Assembly: GCA_964575345.1 (NCBI GenBank)
Contig: CAZNQD010000022.1
Coordinates: 1-29,317, forward strand
Direction: 5' to 3'
DNA length: 29,317 bases
From: UBA1402 sp964575345
GTDB lineage: Bacteria; Bacteroidota; Bacteroidia; Bacteroidales; UBA1402
This document shows positions 8,325 through 15,654 of the stretch, one piece after another (position 1 is the stretch's first letter; each line of letters starts with the position of its first letter). A program made the position numbers and the translations under genes. A model generated the notes under the pieces. It saw only the letters and a program-made list of their open reading frames with translations. It was not told the DNA's origin and ran no database searches.

Positions 8325-8466
8325 CCGCCTGTAGTTTGCAAGCTCCGGAGAGCCTGAAATCGATGAACTTTGGGTTATGAAAACCCTTACTTGAGCGCCC
8401 TTAAAAAAGGCCGAACACCAAACAATTTTCTGAGCCTTTTTGAGCCCCTTTCGTCTTATTCTTCTG

Positions 8467-8539
<73 letters not shown>

Positions 8540-8549
8540 AAAACCGCTG

Positions 8550-8579
8550 CAAAAGTACAAGCTTTTGCCGACAGGACAA
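8550..8579 (-). promoter_or_regulatory. Promoter of tRNA-Thr
   Basis: On the minus strand, TTG (8579-8577) is followed after 19 bases by TACTTTTG (8557-8550), a close match to the Bacteroidota consensus. The expected transcription start is within a few bases of the tRNA 5' end at 8539. Confidence 0.72.
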
Positions 8580-8651
8580 GTATCTTTTTGAAAAAATTTA
8601 CTCATAGGCTTTTGGGAGGCCGGACAAATAGTTATACAAAGGCAGCCGGTT

Positions 8652-10175
8652 TTATTTTTGTCTGATTTTTTGCAAAACAAAACCTGCCAGCTGTTTACGC
8701 TCCCTTTTGCCGATGCCGATAAAATAAATAACCAGCAAAGACCACAGGACGCAGAGCAGGCTAAAGACGACAAAAAGGCCAAAGCCGCCAAAATTAATTT
8801 TCCGATACAAAAAGAGCAAAGGCAAAACTGCTACCACAGTTACCAGACTAATGTACCATAAGACTTCGCGGGTATAAGCCCATAGGGAAAGGCCGGCTTC
8901 TTTTTTTGCATACAACATTCGCGGAATATGCGCTGCCAGAGCCATTGCTATGGCTACATACATGGTGCTTTCGGGGGGATAACCCAGCTTGAGCAACAGA
9001 TACGACAGGGGCAAATTCAATATGAGCAGGCCGCCGGTTATAAACTGATACGCCTTGATCCTGCCGGTGGACATAACCGCCGTATCCAGGGGGTAAGAGA
9101 GCGATTCTACAACGGCGGCAATCAGCACCAGCCTGGTAAAGAGCACCGACATGGCGGGTGCCTCGCCCAGCCAGAGCTGCAGGATGTATTCGGTCTGAAT
9201 GAGTATGGGGATACCTAACACAAAAACCAGGTAATAACAATAGCGCGAGGAGCTGAACACCAGATCGAACATGTCTTTGAAGTTGCCGGCCGAATAGCGT
9301 TTGGTTATTTGAGGCCTCACAGCGGTGTAAAAATTGTGCACAAAGAGCGATACGGCTCTCTCCACCTGAAAAGCGATGCCTCTGGCCGCATTGACAATAG
9401 GGCCGAAAAACAGGTTAAGTACGATGTTGATGCCCTGGCCACGTATTACTCCGGCCAGCGAACCAAATATAATCCAGCCCGAGTAGGAGCTGAATTCTTT
9501 GAACATGCTTTTGTCGAAGAAAAAAGAGTAAGCACACGAGGGGTATTTACGTAGGCAATACACAACATATAACACAAAGATCACCAGCGAGATGCTCAAG
9601 TACAAAACGGCAAAGAGTATCAGCTTGTCGGCATTAACTACCAGTAAGAAATATATAACCAGGAGTTTTAGTATGACCTCGATTATGCCCGCAAAGGCAT
9701 AGATTTTCATATTTTCGAAGGCTATAATCATCGACTGGAAGGGCACCAGAAACATATTGAGCATAAAGGAGATAATGGAGCACTGGTAGACCCAGTTGGC
9801 GGCTCTGATCCGCTCGGCGGGTATCACCATTTGGGTATTGACAAACCATAAGCCCAGGGTTTCGGCCAGCAGAAGGACGACGAGGCCGACAAAAAAGAAC
9901 AGGGTGACTGAAAGCTTGAAATACTGATTCAACGTGTGTAGATCGCCACGGCCTATTTCGAAAGCATAAAACCGGCTGGTGCCCGAAGAAATGGAAGTAG
10001 TAACAAAGGCCAGCATGGTGACAATGCCGCCCACCACATTGTTGATACCAAAGTCGCTGACCCCCAGCACTTGCAGGGTAATCCTTGAAGTATAGAGGCT
10101 GACAAGCATTATGAGCAACATCCTCACATACAGGTAGAGGGTGTTTTTGGCTATTTGCTTGTTTTCGGCAACCAT
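8652..10175 (-). CDS. wzx: Wzx-like oligosaccharide flippase (MATE/MVF superfamily)
   Basis: 507 residues with 12 or more hydrophobic segments across the whole length. The N-terminus (KNTLYLYVRMLLIMLVSLYT, then VLGVSDFGINNVVGG) is typical of Wzx/polysaccharide transporter proteins, which flip undecaprenyl-linked repeat units across the inner membrane. Other visible parts are FSSYSGWIIFGSLAGVIRGQ and a central loop with RPQITKRYSAGN, both common in Bacteroidota relatives. The protein has short basic loops and no enzymatic domain. It follows the 150-residue unknown gene by 13 bases, so the two are probably co-transcribed. It is the only flippase in the window and is the likely exporter for a glycan carrying the nonulosonic acid made upstream; that link is inferred from position. 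Confidence 0.88.
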   Translation of the reverse strand: MVAENKQIAKNTLYLYVRMLLIMLVSLYTSRITLQVLGVSDFGINNVVGGIVTMLAFVTTSISSGTSRFYAFEIGRGDLHTLNQYFKLSVTLFFFVGLVVLLLAETLGLWFVNTQMVIPAERIRAANWVYQCSIISFMLNMFLVPFQSMIIAFENMKIYAFAGIIEVILKLLVIYFLLVVNADKLILFAVLYLSISLVIFVLYVVYCLRKYPSCAYSFFFDKSMFKEFSSYSGWIIFGSLAGVIRGQGINIVLNLFFGPIVNAARGIAFQVERAVSLFVHNFYTAVRPQITKRYSAGNFKDMFDLVFSSSRYCYYLVFVLGIPILIQTEYILQLWLGEAPAMSVLFTRLVLIAAVVESLSYPLDTAVMSTGRIKAYQFITGGLLILNLPLSYLLLKLGYPPESTMYVAIAMALAAHIPRMLYAKKEAGLSLWAYTREVLWYISLVTVVAVLPLLFLYRKINFGGFGLFVVFSLLCVLWSLLVIYFIGIGKRERKQLAGFVLQKIRQK

Positions 10176-10188
10176 GCTTTGCGCTCTT

Positions 10189-10641
10189 TTAAATATCGGC
10201 CATCAGCTTATTGTAGAAATCCTTGAGTTCGCGGTTGAAGTCTTCGAGCAGGTTTTCGCTGACGGGCTCTTCTTCCTGATCGATGAGCAAGAGTTCGGCC
10301 AGGTTTTCGAACTCTTCGTTGAGCAGCATCACCCTGAAGGGCAGGCAGAGATTGAGTTGCTTAAACAAGCCTTCGTCGCGGGCTTCCTGCAGCAAGTCTT
10401 TCATCTGTAGCTCCACGTTTTGGATCTCGGCCTGGCTGTTGATGTTTTCGAGGTTTTCGGCCCAACGGTGTACCGTAATTTTTTCCAGGGCTTTGAAGTC
10501 TTCGTCCAGGATGGAAAACTCGGCAATCTCGGGACTGGGCTGGATATAGATCACTCCGGTACACTGCGAGGTGTATTGGGCTTTGATTTGTTCCAGGGCT
10601 TTGCGTAAATGTTTATCGAATAAGCTGCTTAATGCTTCCAT
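10189..10641 (-). CDS. Small acidic protein of unknown function, upstream of wzx
   Basis: 150 residues; I do not recognise a family. It starts MEALSSLFDKHLRKALEQIK and has no signal peptide, membrane helix or cysteine cluster, so it should be cytoplasmic. It is rich in Glu, Leu and Asp, with helix-like stretches (for example IQNVELQMKDLLQEARDEGL and LLEDFNRELKDFYNKLMADI). A central strand, VIYIQPSPEIAEFSILDEDF, suggests an alpha/beta fold. It has its own candidate promoter and a tandem-repeat leader, and wzx follows 13 bases later. The spacing and shared strand suggest a role linked to the flippase or its regulation, but it could equally be a housekeeping gene. It does not resemble UpxZ as far as I can recall. 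Confidence 0.75.
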   Translation of the reverse strand: MEALSSLFDKHLRKALEQIKAQYTSQCTGVIYIQPSPEIAEFSILDEDFKALEKITVHRWAENLENINSQAEIQNVELQMKDLLQEARDEGLFKQLNLCLPFRVMLLNEEFENLAELLLIDQEEEPVSENLLEDFNRELKDFYNKLMADI

Positions 10642-10672
10642 TAGTGTCTCTGTTTTTCGGTAAAGTTTGATA

Positions 10673-10719
10673 TTTGTCTGTATCGTGTTGATTTTGTCTG
10701 TATCGTATTGATTTTGTCT
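10673..10719 (-). repeat. 20-base tandem repeat in the leader of the small-protein/wzx operon
   Basis: Unit TTTGTCTGTATCGTGTTGAT (plus strand) at 10673-10692 is repeated at 10693-10712 with one change (G to A), followed by a partial third copy, TTTGTCT, at 10713-10719. It lies between the candidate promoter and the start codon at 10641, so it would be transcribed as leader RNA. It could be a protein-binding site or a slippage-prone element; the function is unknown. Confidence 0.85.
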
Positions 10720-10733
10720 TTACAATCAGGAGA

Positions 10734-10762
10734 CAAAAGTAAACATTATTCCCGAACGACAA
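10734..10762 (-). promoter_or_regulatory. Candidate promoter of the small-protein/wzx operon
   Basis: On the minus strand, TTG (10762-10760) is followed after 18 bases by TACTTTTG (10741-10734). A 12-base perfect palindrome, GCAAAATTTTGC (10763-10774), abuts the upstream box and could be an operator. This would separate the wzx unit from the nonulosonate operon that ends at 10832. Confidence 0.55.
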
Positions 10763-10831
10763 GCAAAATTTTGCCGCACGGAGCTGTTTGAGCTGTTCGC
10801 GCTGCCGGGGCTGTTGCGCCGGACGGGCAGC

Positions 10832-11527
10832 TTAGACTGTTCTTTGGGCAAAAAGCTCCTGCAGCAGCCGGTAATCGAGTTCCGTGTCGAGATCGACCGA
10901 ATCGGCCCCGCTCATTACATACTTGCGCACCCTGCCGAATTGAGCGATGGGCAGGCTTTGCAGCGCGGCCGGCCTGATGAGGTAGATGGCGCCGTTGTAT
11001 TCCCACACCGGGGGCGCGTCCTGCCGGCGAAGGTAGTTGCCGGGCTTGGACTTTTTCAGGTAGCCTCCCTCCTCTTCGAACAGGTTGAAGTAGGGATTGG
11101 CCTTGCTTTCCCTCACCGATACCACCATATCCAGATCGTCCTGCCAGAGCTGCAGGGCTTCCCCGATGTGCCGGGCGCCGCGCAGGGGGCTGGTAGGCTG
11201 CAGCAGGCAGATGCGGGCGTAGGAGCGGCCCGCTTGTCGTTGATAAAAATCCCAGGCATGCAGCAGCACTTCGCGGCTGCCGGCCGTGTCAGAGGCCAGC
11301 TCTGCCGGACGCACAAAGGGCAGGGACAGGCCGTAGTCTTCGACTACTTTCCTGATTTCGGCGTCGTCGGTGCTGACACAAATATGGCAATCGTCGCTCA
11401 GCCCGCGGGCAGCGTCTATGCTGTGGCAGATCAGCGGCTTGCCTCCCAGGGGCAGGATGTTCTTGCGGGGCAGCCCTTTGGAGCCGCCCCGGGCGGGTAT
11501 GATAAACAGGGTATCGTCGATCTTCAT
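10832..11527 (-). CDS. legF: CMP-nonulosonic acid (CMP-legionaminate-type) synthetase
   Basis: 231 residues, the usual size for bacterial NeuA/LegF/PseF enzymes. The signature IPARGGSKGLPRKNI at residues 10-24 is the CTP-binding P-loop of the acylneuraminate cytidylyltransferase family. Later motifs are CVSTDDAEI, LLQPTSPLR, and NGAIYLI near the C-terminus, then SVDLDTELDY with the conserved metal-binding acidic residues. The enzyme activates a nonulosonic acid with CTP and is cytoplasmic. It is the last gene of the operon, 13 bases after the CBS-nucleotidyltransferase gene. Neighbouring LegC- and LegG-like genes favour a legionaminate-type substrate over pseudaminate, but the sequence alone cannot decide between legionaminic and sialic acids. 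Confidence 0.9.
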   Translation of the reverse strand: MKIDDTLFIIPARGGSKGLPRKNILPLGGKPLICHSIDAARGLSDDCHICVSTDDAEIRKVVEDYGLSLPFVRPAELASDTAGSREVLLHAWDFYQRQAGRSYARICLLQPTSPLRGARHIGEALQLWQDDLDMVVSVRESKANPYFNLFEEEGGYLKKSKPGNYLRRQDAPPVWEYNGAIYLIRPAALQSLPIAQFGRVRKYVMSGADSVDLDTELDYRLLQELFAQRTV

Positions 11528-11540
11528 GGCCGGTGGGGGT

Positions 11541-12587
11541 TTAGTCGCGGTTGAGGTGTTTCACGATTTCACGGGCATTGGTATAATCCTGAGGCTGGCC
11601 AATGTCAATCCAATAGCCCACCAGCGGGTTGTGAATAAGGTTTTGCTTTTCGGCCAGCAGGCGGTCTATCAGATCGGTCATATTGAAGGGGCTGCCCTGG
11701 GGGATGTATTGTAAAACCTTTTGATGCATGATATAGATGCCGGCGTTGGCGTAATGGGTGTAAAGAGGTTTTTCGGCCAGGCCGGTGATGCGTTTGCCCC
11801 TTGTATTGAAAATGCCGTAGGGCACTTTGGTGGTATAGGGCACGCTGGCCACTCCAAGGCAGGCTTTTTGCTGCAGGGTGGTCAGGTAGAGGTCTTCGAA
11901 ATCGGCATCGGTAAACAAATCGCTGTTCATCAGCAGGAAGTATTCGCTCTTGAATTTTTCGGCCAGCGACAGGGCGCCGGCGGTGCCCAGAGGCTGATTT
12001 TCGCGGATGTAACGAATCTGTATGCCTTTGCCGGAGCCGTCGCCCAGGTAATCGACCAGCTGCTGGCCCAGATAGCCCAGCGAAATATGAATGGTTTCGA
12101 TGCCAAAGCTGATCAGGCGGTCGATGTTGTGCTCTATGATGGGTTTGTCGCCCAGGGGCAGCAGGGGTTTGGGGGTGTGGTCGGTGAGCGGACGCAGACG
12201 CTCGCCCCGGCCTCCGGCCATGATGACGGCCTCGAGAGGCAGCAGGCTGCGATGTTTTTTGAGGTCGTAGATTTTTTCGATGCAGCCTTGCTTGTTGAGC
12301 ATAGGCAGCAGGCGTATGCCTTTTTCGCGGGCCTGCTTAAACTCGGTCAGGCTAAAGCCCTTGTTGATGTGTTGAAAACGGGTAAACATAAATTTATCCA
12401 CCGTATCGTCGAGGCTCAGGCCGCCAATCAGGCCCCGGCGGATGTCGCCGTCGGTGAGGGTGCCCAGCAGGCGTCCCCGGGGGTCGACCACAAAGAGCGT
12501 CAGGTTACCGGGCACTTCGCCCAGCCTTTTCATGGCTTCGATAAGGCCGGCCTTGTGTTGTATCAGGTTGAAGCTGAAATCTTTCAT
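11541..12587 (-). CDS. ptmE: CBS-domain nucleotidyltransferase (PtmE-like sugar-1-phosphate guanylyltransferase)
   Basis: 348 residues in two parts. Residues 1 to about 115 form a CBS-domain pair (LFVVDPRGRLLGTLTDGDIR and LLPMLNKQGCIEKIYDL). From about 119 comes a sugar-phosphate nucleotidyltransferase with MAGGRGERLRPLT (residues 123-135), TPKPLLPLGDKPI, and the metal-binding MNSDLF. The same CBS-NTP transferase architecture is found in Campylobacter jejuni PtmE. That enzyme makes GDP-activated glucosamine for the GDP-linked legionaminic acid route. Its start codon overlaps the stop of the 2-epimerase gene (ATGA at 12587-12584). The nucleotide specificity here is inferred from this relationship, and other CBS-NTP transferases with unknown sugars exist. 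Confidence 0.82.
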   Translation of the reverse strand: MKDFSFNLIQHKAGLIEAMKRLGEVPGNLTLFVVDPRGRLLGTLTDGDIRRGLIGGLSLDDTVDKFMFTRFQHINKGFSLTEFKQAREKGIRLLPMLNKQGCIEKIYDLKKHRSLLPLEAVIMAGGRGERLRPLTDHTPKPLLPLGDKPIIEHNIDRLISFGIETIHISLGYLGQQLVDYLGDGSGKGIQIRYIRENQPLGTAGALSLAEKFKSEYFLLMNSDLFTDADFEDLYLTTLQQKACLGVASVPYTTKVPYGIFNTRGKRITGLAEKPLYTHYANAGIYIMHQKVLQYIPQGSPFNMTDLIDRLLAEKQNLIHNPLVGYWIDIGQPQDYTNAREIVKHLNRD

Positions 12588-13983
12588 TGCTTGTTGTTTG
12601 TGTCGGTTGATGCTTCGCGGCTGCAGCCTCGGTCGGAGTCGGGTGTTGCTTCGCCGAAGCGCAGGGTGAAGGGATCAAAGTCCGGGCCGAGGTCGTAGAA
12701 TGCTTTCTTGAGCGCGGGGGCCGGGCTGTGTTTCAGTATGTCGAAAATCTTTTCGCAGGCATGCCCGTCGCCGTAAGGATGTTGCAGGGGCCTGCGGCGA
12801 TCGTAGGCCAGGGCCTGTTGCAGGGCGCGGCTTATGTCGGCCCGGCGGGGTTCGCAGTCGAAGACGGAGGGGGCGCGGAGGCGTCCGCGCTGGCGGTCAC
12901 CGATGTTGACCGTGGGCACCTGCAGGGCCGGCACTTCGACGATGCCGCTCGAGGAGTTGCCCACCACGGCGTCCATCTGCCGGACTGCAGACAAATAGCG
13001 GAGCTGGCCCAGCGAATCGAAGGCGATGGACGTTTGGGGACGACGGGCTACGTAGTCGTCCGTCAGGGCAATGATGCTGCGGCCGTCTTTGTCGGAATTG
13101 GGTTTGGTAAAAATCAGCAGGCAGTCGTCCNNNNNNNNNNNNNNNNNNNNNNNNNNNNNNNNNNNNNNNNNNNNNNNNNNNNNNNNNNNNNNNNNNNNNN
13201 NNNNNNNNNNNNNNNNNNNNNNNNNNNNNNGCTGCGGCCGTCTTTGTCGGAATTGGGTTTGGTAAAAATCAGCAGGCAGTCGTCCAGCTCGTCGAGGGCG
13301 GCCAGCAATTCACCGAATTGCCCGGCAGCGCTTTGTTGCTCCAGGGTGACGGGATGGAAGGTGATGAGCAGGTTGCGGCGGCGCAGCCTGCAGCCCAAAG
13401 CCTGCTCCAGCTCTTCGCGGCTCAGCAGGGGCAGGCGGCGGATGTTGTCCAGGCCGGGGGCGCCGACGTTGAAGACGCTCGCGGGCTGCTCGCCCAGCTG
13501 AATGACCCGGCGCCGATAGACTTCGGTTGCGGTAAAATGCAGCTGGCTCATCTTGGTGATGCTGTGGCGGATGGCGTCGTCGTAAGCTCCCATGGTGAGC
13601 TCTCCTCCGGAGATGTGTCCTGTAGGCACGCCGGCTATCAGTGCAGCCTGCACGGCAGCAAAAGTTTCGGTGCGGTCGCCCAGCACAATCATAATGTCGG
13701 GCTGCAGTTCATTCAGTGCTTCGGCAAAAGAAATCAGGGCCAGGGCATTGGATTTGCTGATGCCCACCGCCGTATCGGACGAGAGCAGCATCTCGATTTT
13801 TTTGGCAATGGGAAAGCCGTCGTCGCGGATTTGGGTCCAGGTGTTGCCAAACTCGGGCGAAAGGTGCATGCCGGTCACCAGCAACTGCAGTTCCATTTCG
13901 GGATCCTCGTGAACGGCCCTGATCAGCGGGCTGAGCAGGCCGTATTCGGCCCGGGTTCCTGTGACTATGCAAATTTTCCTCAT
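12584..13983 (-). CDS. legG: UDP/GDP-sugar 2-epimerase (hydrolysing), NeuC/LegG family, split by an assembly artefact
   Basis: The N-terminal 251 codons (13983-13231) and C-terminal 164 codons (13075-12584, with stop) belong to one gene. They are separated only by a duplicated 55-base flank plus 100 N. Removing those 155 bases joins KDGRS to IIALTDDYVA in frame and gives a 414-residue protein. The N-terminus MRKICIVTGTRAEYGLLSPL and motifs LVTGMHLSPEFG, LGDRTETFAA and HISGGELTMG are diagnostic of the hydrolysing 2-epimerases. VVGNSSSGIVEVP in the C-terminal part is the matching nucleotide-binding motif. The enzyme removes the nucleotide and inverts C2 to give the manno-configured sugar used by LegI/NeuB. 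About 25 C-terminal residues extend beyond the usual family length. As printed, the frame is broken. Confidence 0.9.
13076..13285. repeat. Exact 55-base duplication flanking a scaffold gap
   Basis: Bases 13076-13130 and 13231-13285 are identical (both begin GCTGCGGCCG and end CAGTCGTCC) and directly abut the N run on both sides. This is the pattern left when two contigs that overlap by one k-mer are scaffolded without being merged. A 55-base overlap matches a common assembler k value. It is not a biological repeat. Confidence 0.93.
13131..13230. other. Scaffold gap (100 N), probably zero or negative true length
   Basis: Exactly 100 N characters inside the NeuC/LegG-like gene. Because the flanks are a perfect 55-base overlap, and merging them restores a continuous reading frame, the gap most likely holds no missing sequence. 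Confidence 0.93.
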
Positions 13984-13993
13984 GGCTTTTTAT

Positions 13994-14998
13994 TTAGAGT
14001 TCTATCAGTTCGTCTTGTTCGAAATCGCGAACAGCCCGCTGCCCCAGCACCTCGTCCCAGCGCATGGGACTGATGCCGTTGCCCGGACGTTTCACTCCCA
14101 GGTTTTGTTCCGTCAACACTTCTCCCCGACAGATAGCCCTTGCCGCCACTATACTTTTGCGGGCAATGTCTTTGTTTTTGATCTCGCCGGCGCCTGGTTC
14201 TTTTATGCCTGAACCCGACAGGGCTTTTTCGATATTGCGTATGGCGACCACCATAGCTTTCAACTCCTGAGGCTCCAGCGATGCCTGATGGTCGGGGCCG
14301 GGCAAACCGCGGTCGAGCGTAAAGTGTTTTTCGATCACCCTTGCCCCCAGAGCCACCGCCGCTATGGGAACCTCAATACCCCTGGTGTGGTCGGAATAAC
14401 CCACGGCCAGACCCAGCTTTTCGCGCAGCTGAATCATAGCCCTCAGGTTGACCTCTTTCATGGGCGTGGGGTATTGGGTGTTGCAATGCAACAGAGTGAT
14501 ATCGGCTTTTGTCAGACCGTTTTCGTACAACACGGCCAAGGCTGCTTCGATTTCGGAGATTTCCGACATCCCGGTGCTCATAATGACCGGCTGGTGTTTG
14601 GAGGCTATGGCTTTTAAGTAGGGCTTATTGGTGATTTCGCCCGAAGGAATTTTATACAAAGGGACAGCCAGACTGTGCAGCAATTCTATACTTTCCAGAT
14701 CGAAGGGAGCCGAAAGAAACTGAATGCCGCAGAGCCGGCAATGAGCCATCAATTGCATGTGCTGATCGCGATCCAGCTGCAGTTTTTTGAGCATCCGGTA
14801 CTGAGAATCGTCGGGCCCGGAGTTGGTTTTTTGGTAATCGGCTTTAGGAGCTGTTTTACTCACCATTGCTTCTGCCTTGAAGCTTTGAAATTTCACCATA
14901 TCGGCACCGGCAGTGGCCGCTGCTTCTATCAGGCCTTTGGCCAGCTCCATATCGCCGTTGTGATTGACGCCTGCTTCGGCTATGATCAGTGTTTTCAT
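13994..14998 (-). CDS. legI: Nonulosonic acid synthase (N,N'-diacetyllegionaminate/neuraminate synthase family)
   Basis: 334 residues, normal for NeuB/LegI. The TIM-barrel domain starts with IIAEAGVNHNGD, followed by MVKFQSFKAE, YKIPSGEITNKPYLKAIA, VIMSTGMSEISEI, LLHCNTQYPTP, GYSDHT, and the metal and product-binding EKHFTLDRGLPGPDHQASL. A C-terminal SAF (antifreeze-like) domain begins near KSIVAARAICRGEVLTEQN and includes VKRPGNGI. The enzyme condenses a 6-carbon ManNAc-type sugar with phosphoenolpyruvate to form a nine-carbon keto acid. The gene is 2 bases after the acetyltransferase gene and 10 bases before the 2-epimerase gene. The LegI assignment over NeuB rests on the LegC-type aminotransferase in the same operon. 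Confidence 0.92.
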   Translation of the reverse strand: MKTLIIAEAGVNHNGDMELAKGLIEAAATAGADMVKFQSFKAEAMVSKTAPKADYQKTNSGPDDSQYRMLKKLQLDRDQHMQLMAHCRLCGIQFLSAPFDLESIELLHSLAVPLYKIPSGEITNKPYLKAIASKHQPVIMSTGMSEISEIEAALAVLYENGLTKADITLLHCNTQYPTPMKEVNLRAMIQLREKLGLAVGYSDHTRGIEVPIAAVALGARVIEKHFTLDRGLPGPDHQASLEPQELKAMVVAIRNIEKALSGSGIKEPGAGEIKNKDIARKSIVAARAICRGEVLTEQNLGVKRPGNGISPMRWDEVLGQRAVRDFEQDELIEL

Positions 14999-15000
14999 CG

Positions 15001-15654
15001 CTATTCTATTTTTCGAAGGGGTTGTCCCAGGTAAACTCCCGGCAGGCTAATGTTTTTTAATACCTGAGAGCCGGCAGCCAGTACACAATGATCTGTAATA
15101 TCCAGGTTGTTGCCTACCACCGTATTGCTGCCTACAAAACAATGCTCCCCTATGCTAACCTGTCCGTTGATACAGGCAGCAGTGGAAATATGGCAAAAGG
15201 CTCCGATCCGGGCTTCGTGTTCGACCAGGGCTTTGCTGTTGATAATACAGCAGAGGCCTATACGGGCTCCGCTGTTAACTAATGCCTGATGCATAACGAT
15301 GCTGCCCTCGGCTAGTTGCGCACGTGAACTGACGTAGGCATGAGGGCTGACGACAACGGGCAGGTTTCCGCCGGCCTGCTTTACTCTTTCGTAAATTCTC
15401 TGACGGCCGGCCGCCGACCTGATCTGTCCAAGGCTGATCAGAAAATTTGGACAGTCTTTTGCCAAACGGGCTATATCGTCGTCGTTGCCCACTACCGGAT
15501 AGCCCAGCACACGACTGCCAAGTTTTTCGGGCAGATCAACAATGCCGGCAATGCGGTATTGACCGCCCTGCTCAACGACATCGATGCACGAAAGACAATG
15601 CCCCCCGCCCCCAATCAGTAGGATGTCTTGTTTGTTAATATTGTTACGATTCAT
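15001..15654 (-). CDS. legH: Sugar O/N-acetyltransferase, NeuD/PglD family (left-handed beta-helix)
   Basis: 217 residues. The N-terminal Rossmann-like subdomain carries LLIGGGGHCLSCIDVVE (GGGGH at residues 15-19), typical of PglD/NeuD. The C-terminal half is a hexapeptide-repeat left-handed beta-helix. Its ALVEHEARIG contains the likely catalytic His of the PglD family, and the C-terminus ends in GVYLGQPLRK. Acetyl-CoA-dependent acetylation of the 4-amino group would follow LegC. The start at 15654 overlaps the aminotransferase 3' end by 11 bases, which supports direct coupling. The symbol is assigned by pathway position; LegH in Campylobacter may be a different branch of the same superfamily. 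Confidence 0.85.
   Translation of the reverse strand: MNRNNINKQDILLIGGGGHCLSCIDVVEQGGQYRIAGIVDLPEKLGSRVLGYPVVGNDDDIARLAKDCPNFLISLGQIRSAAGRQRIYERVKQAGGNLPVVVSPHAYVSSRAQLAEGSIVMHQALVNSGARIGLCCIINSKALVEHEARIGAFCHISTAACINGQVSIGEHCFVGSNTVVGNNLDITDHCVLAAGSQVLKNISLPGVYLGQPLRKIE

Larger units (their letters stand above)
7958..8466. other. Intergenic region holding the upxY leader, its promoter and the tRNA terminator
   Basis: No credible protein gene is seen here. From right to left it holds sequence downstream of tRNA-Thr with a small hairpin (8372-8386, GGGTT/AACCC arms), a minus-strand terminator at 8287-8324, a candidate operon promoter at 8173-8204, and a 5' leader containing a bulged hairpin at 8077-8110. 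The motif AATCCGG also occurs twice near 8008-8036. Confidence 0.6.

Noticed and set aside
8100..8340. Invertible promoter as found in B. fragilis capsule loci
   Set aside because: No matching inverted repeats were found on both sides of the promoter; the only clear inverted repeat is the compact terminator at 8290-8324.
13076..13285. Biological direct repeat or mobile-element target duplication
   Set aside because: The copies abut an N run on both sides and merging them restores the gene, so a scaffold artefact explains everything.
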